DNA of 54,983 nt, from positions 1 to 54,983 of the forward strand of contig DYEF01000066.1 of the NCBI GenBank assembly GCA_020725805.1, in the 5' to 3' direction. Shown here piece after piece: positions 37,222-44,800 of the stretch (its first letter is position 1; the number at the start of each line of letters is the position of its first letter). Source of the DNA: Bdellovibrio sp. (lineage in GTDB: Bacteria; Myxococcota; SpSt-1050). A program made the translations under genes and the position numbers. Under the pieces are notes generated by a model. The model was not told where the DNA came from and ran no database searches. It saw nothing but the letters and a program-made list of their open reading frames with translations.

Positions 37222-38261
37222 TATTTATACTCGAACTTGTAATAATAACTGTTCTCGTCTTTGTAAACGGGTTCTTCTCGGCGGCTGAAATTGCCGTTGT
37301 CACCGTCAGAAAGACACGGGTCAGGGAACTCGTAAACAAGAAGGTACCCTTCGCAAAGATACTCGAAAAACTCAAGAGCGATATAGAAAAATTCTTTGTG
37401 ACCATCCAGATAGGTATTACAATAGTCGGTACACTTGCATCCGTCATCGCCGGGACCATCTCGGTTAAATATCTCACTCCACTGTTATCGGGGTTTTTAG
37501 GGGAATATCCCGAATATGCTGAGGCAATAAGCGTGGCAGCAACCACAATAGCCGTAACTTTTATATTTCTTCTGTTCGGTGAACTGCTGCCCAAAAGCCT
37601 CGCTGCAAGGAGTCCGGAGGGGATTGCGCTTCTCTCCTCGTCATTCATCGATGTCTTCTCGAAAATTATGAAACCGTTCATCTTCCTCATAAATATCCCT
37701 CATCAGTGGATTGTAAGGCTGCTGATAAAGCAGAAGATTTATTCAGACAACAAAATCTCCGAAGACGAAATCAGGCTCATTATAGAAGAGGGGGTCTCCT
37801 CGGGCGTCCTCGAAAAGCAGGAACAGGAACTCATCGAAAAGATATTCGGATTTACAGACCGGAAGGCAAAAGATATTATGATAGGTATCGAGAGCGTAGA
37901 TATGATTTCCGCAGGAAGTCCGAAAGAGGAGATTATTGATAAGATTATTTCGACCGGACATAGCAGATTTCCTGTATATGAAGGACACAAAGATAACATT
38001 ATAGGTATTATGACTGCACGGGATTTCTATTATGTATATTTTGAGTCAGAGGCATTTATTCTGAAGGATATTCTTAGAAGACCGATATTCGTCAGCAGCG
38101 AAGAGAAGATCAGCAATCTGTTGCGTGAGATGCAGAAGAAAAAGATACATATGGCACTTGTAAAAGACGCAAAGGGTGTTGCCGGCATTATAACCCTTGA
38201 AGATATAATAGAAGAAATAGTCGGCGAAATCGAAGATGAGAGATTTTCAAAGATAAAGTGA
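37218..38261 (+). CDS. CNNM/DUF21 membrane protein with CBS pair
   Basis: Residues 1-~190 are a DUF21 (CNNM) transmembrane domain with 'FFSAAEIAVV', 'GITIVGTLASVIAGTI' and 'LLFGELLPKSLA'. Two CBS domains follow (~205-345), with 'GHSRFPVYEG' and 'GIITLEDIIEEIVGEI'. The family includes Mg/Co efflux proteins of the CorC/TlyC/PaeA kind. The chain ends right after the second CBS, so the usual C-terminal CorC_HlyC domain is missing. Translation is coupled to the histidine kinase through an ATGA overlap. Ion specificity is unknown. Confidence 0.9.
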   Translation: MIFILELVIITVLVFVNGFFSAAEIAVVTVRKTRVRELVNKKVPFAKILEKLKSDIEKFFVTIQIGITIVGTLASVIAGTISVKYLTPLLSGFLGEYPEYAEAISVAATTIAVTFIFLLFGELLPKSLAARSPEGIALLSSSFIDVFSKIMKPFIFLINIPHQWIVRLLIKQKIYSDNKISEDEIRLIIEEGVSSGVLEKQEQELIEKIFGFTDRKAKDIMIGIESVDMISAGSPKEEIIDKIISTGHSRFPVYEGHKDNIIGIMTARDFYYVYFESEAFILKDILRRPIFVSSEEKISNLLREMQKKKIHMALVKDAKGVAGIITLEDIIEEIVGEIEDERFSKIK

Positions 38262-38262
38262 T

Positions 38263-38547
38263 ATGAAAAAGATTATCAAAACAGCCATCTATCTTGTGAT
38301 AAGTATTCTCGACATTCTCCTCGTAACATATTTCATCAGGTTTACAGTCAGAGCCTATGACGAAGGACTTCTGATAGGTATCCAGTTCTACTCGCGGATA
38401 ATAAGCGGGGTTCTTATATACATATTCCTTTTTGTTTTCATTCTGATGCTGATATACGAATATACAAGAGGTATCAATCATTCGATCTGGTGGGAGACAA
38501 TAAGTCTTATAATACTTTTTGCCGCCCTTATGGCAAATATCCTGTAG
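38263..38547 (+). CDS. Small membrane protein, three helices
   Basis: 94 residues with three hydrophobic stretches (about 5-28, 43-64 and 76-94) and short charged loops. I do not recognise a family. The ATG is 1 bp after the CNNM stop and the end is 10 bp before queF, so it belongs to the same transcript and could be an accessory subunit of the CNNM protein. Confidence 0.7.
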   Translation: MKKIIKTAIYLVISILDILLVTYFIRFTVRAYDEGLLIGIQFYSRIISGVLIYIFLFVFILMLIYEYTRGINHSIWWETISLIILFAALMANIL

Positions 38548-38557
38548 GAGGTGCAAA

Positions 38558-38929
38558 ATGAAATACGGAGAAGAACTGATAAAGAAAGCACAGCTCGAAT
38601 TCTGGCCGAACCCGGAGAAGAAGAATCAGTATCTGATAGAGATATCCTATCCCGAGTTTACCTGTCTCTGCCCGAGGTCCGGTTATCCTGATTTTGCAAC
38701 CATAACCATAAGATACATACCAAACAGACTGATTGTGGAACTCAGGTCAATAAAACTATATCTGAACAGATTCAGGGACGAATATATCTCCCACGAGGCG
38801 GTCATCAACAGAATCTACAATGACCTCAGAAAAGGCCTGAAACCAAAATATATCGAAGTAATCGGAGACTTCAATGTCAGGGGGAATGTAAAGACAATAG
38901 TCTCTGTCAAAAGCAAAAAATCCGCCTGA
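38558..38929 (+). CDS. queF: NADPH-dependent 7-cyano-7-deazaguanine reductase
   Basis: Reduces preQ0 to preQ1 on the way to queuosine in tRNA. It is the short, unimodal form. Cys38 within '[11 protein letters not shown]' is the expected nucleophile, with Asp45 as the acid. '[20 protein letters not shown]' holds the substrate-binding and NADPH-side residues typical of the family. ATG 38558 is preceded by TAGGAGG and gives 123 aa; the longer in-frame version overlaps the membrane protein gene. No other queuosine genes are in the window. Confidence 0.93.
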   Translation: MKYGEELIKKAQLEFWPNPEKKNQYLIEISYPEFTCLCPRSGYPDFATITIRYIPNRLIVELRSIKLYLNRFRDEYISHEAVINRIYNDLRKGLKPKYIEVIGDFNVRGNVKTIVSVKSKKSA

Positions 38930-38999
38930 TTTTCTGACAGGTCATATATTTTCCTGCGCCCCAAATGCCATTATTACTCTGCCCGTAAATTAATTTTTG

Positions 39000-39027
39000 T
39001 TGAAATAATAAATTTTTGGTTTATATT
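39000..39027 (+). promoter_or_regulatory. Promoter candidate for the secreted-protein/tdk pair
   Basis: TTGAAA (39000-39005), a 16-bp spacer and TATATT (39022-39027, five of six), ending 10 bp before the ATG of the next gene. The transcript would be nearly leaderless at that gene, so the true start may lie slightly upstream. Confidence 0.4.
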
Positions 39028-39037
39028 TTTCGGAGCT

Positions 39038-39856
39038 ATGAAAAAGGTATTTTATTCGATATTAATATTTCTGTTTTTCCTTCAGGCCGGAGAATCTGCC
39101 CAACTATACTATATGTATTCGACTGACTACAAAAAAGACGAAAGTGATAATTATAAGTTCCATTACTCAAATGTCTTCGACAATGATGAAAAGACCCTGT
39201 GGTGCTTCGAGCACTCCCCGGGCGGCCGTGAAGAGATAATCCTCTATTTTCCCAAAGCAGTCGAGATAAAAAAGATGACCATCAAAAACGGTATCAATCC
39301 CAAAATCAACAAGGATATAACTGCCGGCGGCATTAAAGAGATGGAGATAGTGGGTGAATTTTCTAGAAACACGGTATATATCGACGAAGGACTTCTCTCA
39401 AAGACCGTTGCACTCTCTCCTCCCGTTGCAACCAACAGACTCGTCATCTCGGTATCCGATGTATACAACAAGGACTCCGACCTGATATGTATAAGGGATA
39501 TCCAGCTTTCCGGCTCACCCGACAATCTGATATCTGCATCATCAAACAAACTTTACAGACAGAAGGAAAAGGAGTCTGGTCTGTGGGGGAAGTGGCAGGG
39601 AGGGACCAGCGAGGGAGCCTACGAAAAATTCATATTTCTGGGTATGGAGGGAAATTATCTCTTCATCTATTCCCCTTTCGACCCTGACCTGAAGGGTATC
39701 AAATACAACGGCACCTATAAGGTTACCGATTCGGAACTCATACTGAACTACAAGAATGAACAGATAAAAGGCAGACTAGAAGTGACAGAATCAGCAAAAC
39801 CCAGACTGATTATCGAAGATGACAGATTCAAGGGGACATATTACTTTGAACCGTAG
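39038..39856 (+). CDS. Secreted protein with NADase-type glycan-binding-like domain
   Basis: A Sec signal peptide (~1-20, ending ESAQ) is followed by a discoidin-like domain. The pattern 'VFDNDEKTLWCFEHSPGGREEIILYF', seen in short pieces, fits the 'DGD--TAWC-G--G--EWI' signature of NADase-type glycan-binding domains. The last ~80 residues are beta-rich ('GKWQGGTSEGAYEKF', 'YNGTYKV') and may form a lipocalin-like barrel. It would bind sugars at the cell surface; this is inferred from the pattern only. It is followed 8 bp later by tdk. Confidence 0.65.
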   Translation: MKKVFYSILIFLFFLQAGESAQLYYMYSTDYKKDESDNYKFHYSNVFDNDEKTLWCFEHSPGGREEIILYFPKAVEIKKMTIKNGINPKINKDITAGGIKEMEIVGEFSRNTVYIDEGLLSKTVALSPPVATNRLVISVSDVYNKDSDLICIRDIQLSGSPDNLISASSNKLYRQKEKESGLWGKWQGGTSEGAYEKFIFLGMEGNYLFIYSPFDPDLKGIKYNGTYKVTDSELILNYKNEQIKGRLEVTESAKPRLIIEDDRFKGTYYFEP

Positions 39857-39864
39857 GAGAATAT

Positions 39865-40431
39865 ATGCACCTTCAGCCAAAAGATGTAGGATGGATCGAA
39901 CTGATATGCGGACCGATGTTCTCAGGTAAGACTGAGGAACTCATCAGAAGACTAAAGCGGGCAAAGATAGCAAAACAGAAGGTAATTATATTCAAGCCAT
40001 CGATAGACAAGCGGTATCACAGCAAGAAGATAGTCTCTCACTCTGCACAGGAGCTTGATTCCATTGCAGTAAGAAGCTCAAGGGAGATTATGAGGCTCGT
40101 TCCGCTCGGTACCGATGTGGTCGGCATCGACGAGGCACAGTTTTTCGACAGAGGTATTGTCAGAGTCGCCGAACAGCTTGCTGACAGCGGAATAAGGGTA
40201 ATAATAGCCGGACTCGATTTGGATTATAAGGCAGACCCGTTTGGTCCGATGCCCCAGCTTATGTGCAAGGCAGAGTATATCACAAAGAATCTGGCAATAT
40301 GTATGAAATGCGGAAATCCTGCTTCCTTCACCCAGAGAGTAAGCGGCGGTCAGAAGCAGATACTCGTCGGCGCAACAGACAGTTACGAGGCGAGATGCCG
40401 CAAATGTTTCAAACCGTTTGTCGATAAATAA
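39865..40431 (+). CDS. tdk: Thymidine kinase
   Basis: Phosphorylates thymidine in the nucleoside salvage pathway. Type II kinase: P-loop 'GPMFSGKTEEL' (residues 16-26), 'GIDEAQFF' with the Walker B Asp and catalytic Glu, and 'AGLDLDYKADPFGPMPQL', the thymidine lasso region. Two zinc-ribbon cysteine pairs (CMKC and CRKC) are intact. At 188 aa it is of normal length. It ends 1 bp before the convergent DUF1571 gene, with no terminator between. Confidence 0.95.
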   Translation: MHLQPKDVGWIELICGPMFSGKTEELIRRLKRAKIAKQKVIIFKPSIDKRYHSKKIVSHSAQELDSIAVRSSREIMRLVPLGTDVVGIDEAQFFDRGIVRVAEQLADSGIRVIIAGLDLDYKADPFGPMPQLMCKAEYITKNLAICMKCGNPASFTQRVSGGQKQILVGATDSYEARCRKCFKPFVDK

Positions 40432-40432
40432 A

Positions 40433-41161
40433 TCAGAAATTATACTCTTTGTTGGACGGGTCGAAGTCCTTATCCGTAAGTCCCACATTGAATTTCAGAT
40501 TTTCGTATGAATAATCTTCCACAAGCTGGTCGTCCCAGTCATAGACCATTATCTTGTTCGGGAGTTTCCTTTCTTTATCCACCCAGAAGACTGCCCTGTA
40601 GCAATAATAACCCTTCTCCTTCTCCTTCGGGAACGTGGCTTCGAGTTTTATCGAATCGACTCCGAAGACCTTCTCTTCACCGACCTTTATGACACTTATG
40701 GAATCGCCGTTCTTCTTTGCCCTGTTTACATTTGTCTGAACAACCTTAAGAAGATTACCTATCCCCATATCCGTGACAGGATGACGGTTGCCTTTCATCG
40801 CCATGGAACCCTTAGGGTCGAGATTTACCGAGACGACGCCCATCAGACCGCCCTCGTGTGCTCTTATCTTATTATCATTCCAGCCTTCTACGTATATCAT
40901 CTCCCTGTTTTTATAGGGGTCCTTTATCCATTTCATATAGACCTTAAAGGGCTTTGCAAACTTGAAGAATATGGTCTCTTTCGGATACATCTTCTTGCCG
41001 ATTCTCTCCTGTTTGTACATTATTCCGGTATAGTCGTTGATCTGCTTGTAGGAGGCCTGTGCCTCATTAAGAAGGGATTCGATGTCTATCTCCTCGGAAT
41101 AAACATCGGAGAAGTAAGAGGCTACGCCAAAGGTCAGAATACAGAAAAAGGCAAATCTCAT
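40433..41161 (-). CDS. DUF1571/LolA-like exported protein
   Basis: A signal peptide (~1-22) precedes a domain that resembles DUF1571, a LolA/LolB-like half-barrel: 'INDYTGIMYKQERIGKK', 'FKFAKPFKVYMKW', 'GREMIYVEG'-like text and 'LPNKIMVYDWDDQLVEDYSYENL'. LolA-type folds bind lipid or lipoprotein acyl chains in the periplasm; whether this one does is unknown. AAAGGAG precedes the ATG. It is the last gene of the operon that starts with the giant TPR protein, 15 bp after the small lipoprotein gene. Confidence 0.7.
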   Translation of the reverse strand: MRFAFFCILTFGVASYFSDVYSEEIDIESLLNEAQASYKQINDYTGIMYKQERIGKKMYPKETIFFKFAKPFKVYMKWIKDPYKNREMIYVEGWNDNKIRAHEGGLMGVVSVNLDPKGSMAMKGNRHPVTDMGIGNLLKVVQTNVNRAKKNGDSISVIKVGEEKVFGVDSIKLEATFPKEKEKGYYCYRAVFWVDKERKLPNKIMVYDWDDQLVEDYSYENLKFNVGLTDKDFDPSNKEYNF

Positions 41162-41176
41162 AAATCTCTCCTTTAA

Positions 41177-41485
41177 TTACAATGAATCCAGTATATCCCC
41201 GCAGGCATTCTTGTCCCCGCTCTTCATTGCGTCACAGTTACAGGTGTCGATATACTTCTGGCACTTGCTGTCCTCGTCTGCGCTGAATGGACTCTTTGCC
41301 ACCTCGTCATCGATCTTGCTGTGACACTCCTCTCTCTGCGTTGCATTATCGGGGTAGAGACAATCGCAGGCGCGGTGCAGAAGGTCCTCACATGCCGAGC
41401 CGCTGCCTCCGCAGGAAGACATATAAAACACAAGGACAACTACCGATAGGAGCAGGACCAGAAAAATCAGTATCCTTCTTTTCAT
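41177..41485 (-). CDS. Small Cys-rich lipoprotein
   Basis: A basic n-region, hydrophobic core and lipobox MSSC (Cys25) are followed by a mature part of ~77 residues with eight further cysteines ('ACEDLLHRACDCLY', 'CHSK', 'CQKY', 'CNC', 'ACGD'). Such spacing suggests a disulphide-knotted periplasmic or surface protein. No family is recognised. The ATG directly follows the PilZ stop codon (TAGATG), with GGAGAAA as ribosome site, so the pair is translationally coupled. Confidence 0.75.
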   Translation of the reverse strand: MKRRILIFLVLLLSVVVLVFYMSSCGGSGSACEDLLHRACDCLYPDNATQREECHSKIDDEVAKSPFSADEDSKCQKYIDTCNCDAMKSGDKNACGDILDSL

Positions 41486-41866
41486 CTATTTCTCCTTTGA
41501 AGAATCCGAATTTACAAACTGCCTTATTGATTCGGCATCCTCGTCAGATATCTCGACAAATCTGATTCCCATACCGGGCTCAAACTCGTCCGAATCTGAA
41601 TATGACCTGTTCCAGACCACCTCGGCAAGGACGATAATCTCCCTTTCGGAGCCGGGCAGCCTGAACTTGAGCCTGAATCTCTCACCCACATTCTTGGGAT
41701 TTACTGTCGGTACGAACAGACCGCTTGCGCTGATATTCTTTGCGTATCCGAAAAAAACATCTTTGGAGGTTTCAACCTTCATCTTAAAGACCCTCAGATA
41801 TACTCTGAGTTCCTTTCTCCTTTCCTTCTGAACCTTTGAAAGGTCTCTGTCTTTCTGATATACCAT
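41486..41866 (-). CDS. PilZ-domain protein
   Basis: A single-domain c-di-GMP receptor. The N-terminal 'ERRKELRV' gives the RxxxR-like arginines, and 'AKNISASGLFV' the second (D/N)xSxxG motif of PilZ. The rest is the PilZ barrel ('FRLKFRLP', 'AEVVWNR', 'GMGIRFVEIS'). It therefore probably binds cyclic-di-GMP and changes a partner's activity. It lies 19 bp after the giant TPR gene and directly before the Cys-rich lipoprotein gene. In Myxococcota such proteins are often linked to motility or surface export. Confidence 0.9.
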   Translation of the reverse strand: MVYQKDRDLSKVQKERRKELRVYLRVFKMKVETSKDVFFGYAKNISASGLFVPTVNPKNVGERFRLKFRLPGSEREIIVLAEVVWNRSYSDSDEFEPGMGIRFVEISDEDAESIRQFVNSDSSKEK

Positions 41867-41885
41867 AAAAATCAGTATTTATCCA

Positions 41886-44800
41886 TCATTTAATACAGAG
41901 TCCGGTCTTCTCCCTGAGTCTCAGGAACTCATCAGAGACGGAGTACGAAATAATATCCCTGATTTCTTCATTCCTTCCGCACTCATCGACAATCCCGTCG
42001 AAATTCTGAGGAAGCTGCTTCCCGCCGGACGAAATACGGTAGATATAGGATATCGCGGCCGAAGGTGAAGATGTAACAAAGAGTCCCAGCCTGTCAGCAC
42101 TCATAAATGAAGCCTTCCTGAACATCTTCATATCCAGTTGCAAAAGGTCGGAAATTCTGTCCTGCATACTCATCAGAATTCCGCGGCTCTTCCTTGAGAG
42201 TCCCTTGGAGAGCCGTTTTGCCATAGTAAGTGATGGTTCATCCTTGATTTCCCTGCTGTATCTGTCGGGTAATACGAGCAGGAGAATCCCGTTTGCAAGA
42301 ATCCTGAGCTCGTCCGGGCTGAGAAATGCCGCAGCAATCTGTCTGTCTGCTATAAAATAGAGCATCCTGCCGAATCCGAATTTCTGTTCGTCTACCGGAA
42401 GTTTTACATAATCACCACCTATGATAACAGACGGAGGGTCCGTAGGCTCCACAAACTGCTGAATACCCTGTTTGTCGGCAATATACATATTGTACTCACC
42501 GATACTCAGCATCCTTGCGACATCATCGCATCTGCCCCTGATTCTGTCATTTGATTTTTTCGTCATCTTGGTCTTCTTGACCTCGGGCCCGTACTTTTCG
42601 ACAGACGGACTGAAAATATCGTGCAGGTCTTCATTAATCACGCTCAGAATCTCCCTGAAGAGTCCCCTTGAGCGGTGATGGACAATATAGAGGTCTATAT
42701 CGTCATTTTTCAGCATAATTCCCTGAATTGCCTCTATACGGTGTCTGGATTCTCCGTAGGCAAATTCCTCATCATTGGTCGCGCCCTTAAGACCAATCAG
42801 GGTTCCTATGGCATTGAAGACCCCGTCACGGTTCTGCATCTGGTTGAATATCCTTGAAAGTGCCCTGATATTTTCGGCATTGAACGGGTCTATCTGAATC
42901 AGTGTCCTGTACTCGACTATGGCCTGCGGATACAGCGACGCATCGGAGGAACAGAGTCTGGCAAGCATAGTATGTGCCAGAATATTATTAGGGGCAATCT
43001 GAATCACTCTCTTTAATTCCCGCTCGGCATCGGAGAGGCTTTTTTTGATTCCCGAATATATCTCTGCCTTCTTGATCATAAGCGGAATGGCATTTATCCT
43101 TTCGTGTTCAGGGAACGATGAAATGACGCTTTCATAGATCTGCAGAAGCTCCTCTATCTTGTTTGCCCTCTCACAGAGGTTGACCAGTCTGCCGAGCAGC
43201 TGTTCGTTCGTCGGGTCGATTCTGAGCCCGCTCTTTAATATCTCGACCGCACCATCGATATTGGAGAGATTGTTTTCATATATACCGGCGATCGTATAGA
43301 TATATTCGAGGCTTTTTGCACTCCCCTGACTTATCGAGAGCAGATACTGATATGTCCTGAGAGCATAATCATAATTGTTCTGTGAGTAATATATAAGTCC
43401 GGTATATTCGAGTGCGGGAATATTGTTCTGCTCAATCGAGATGACCTTCTGGAAACTCGTGAGTGCACCGTTATAGTCCTGCCTGTGGGTATAAAGAAGC
43501 GTTCCCAGATTGAGATATGCATTCTTGAGCACTTCCTGATTTTTAGAACAGGAGACAAGGACACCAAGGCAATTGATTGCATCATCAAACATCTTCAGAT
43601 TTATCAGATGAGACGAGAGCGGAACAAGGGCATCCTCATTATACGGGTCCAGTGCGACGGCATTCTTGTATGCAGATACTGCATCACCGATTCTGGTGCT
43701 GTCTTTCTCAAGAAGCCGTGCCAGTCTGACATATAATGCAGACTTTTCCGAATTATCGGAAAGAGCCGAAATCCTCTTAAGATACAAAGAGGCAAGCTCC
43801 TCGTTTCTGTTCTGGGATGAGAGCAGCAATTCAAGTCTTGCAAAGACAGAGCCATCAGAGGGGGCAAGGTCGAACGCCGCCAGATAGAGTGAGGTAGCCT
43901 GACCAATGTCCTTCTCTTTCTCCTCGAGAATTACTGCTGCCTCCGTCAGCACCTTTCTTCTGACCACCGAATTCTTCAGTTTATCGGCAAGTGTGCGTGA
44001 GCAGGAGACAAACTCCGCAAATCTCGAATTTCTCAGCAGATATTCCCTGAGGAGAATGTAGGCAGGTATATAATCCGGATTCTTCTCGATTATTGCCGAA
44101 AGTAGTGAATACCCCTTTTCAGAGGTCTTAGGATTACTTATAAGGAGGACAGCAAGACGGAAATTCTCAACAGTCATCTCGTCCGTCTCCAGATTCAGAC
44201 GGCTCAGATAATTCTTGTAAAGGAGATTCAGTCCGTCGGTATCCATCACCCTGCTGTATGCCCTTTCAAGCGCATCTATTGCCAGCCGGTTCTTTGGTTC
44301 CAGTTCAAGTACCTTTATATAATGTATATAACTCTCGCCGGGCATCTTCATAACAGTCTCCTTGAGTGCGGCGAGTTCCAGATGTGCAGGTACCAGAACG
44401 TCAGGGGTGAGGCTAAGTGTGGTCATCTTCTCGAGAACCGTAATGAGTTTGATATACTCCTTTTCCTCGCGGTATATGGAGGCCAGCATCATAAGCGCCC
44501 TTATGAATCCGGGTTCTATAGCCGTTATCTTTTCGAGATACATCACGGCACGGTTTACTTCCTTGAGCTTAAAATAGAATATTTGGGCGAGCTCCCAGTA
44601 TATCTCCGCCTTCGATAAATCCGCAGGCATCTGTGATGCAAGTTCTATAAGCATATCAGCAAGCTCATTGTATCTGCCGTTCTGCCTGAGCGAATCCACT
44701 AAAAGGAGTCTGGCATTGCTATTATCCCTGTTCAGCGCAAGGGATTTCTTCAGATACTCGATACCCTTGTTGAAATTCTTAAGACGGTTTATATAGATAT

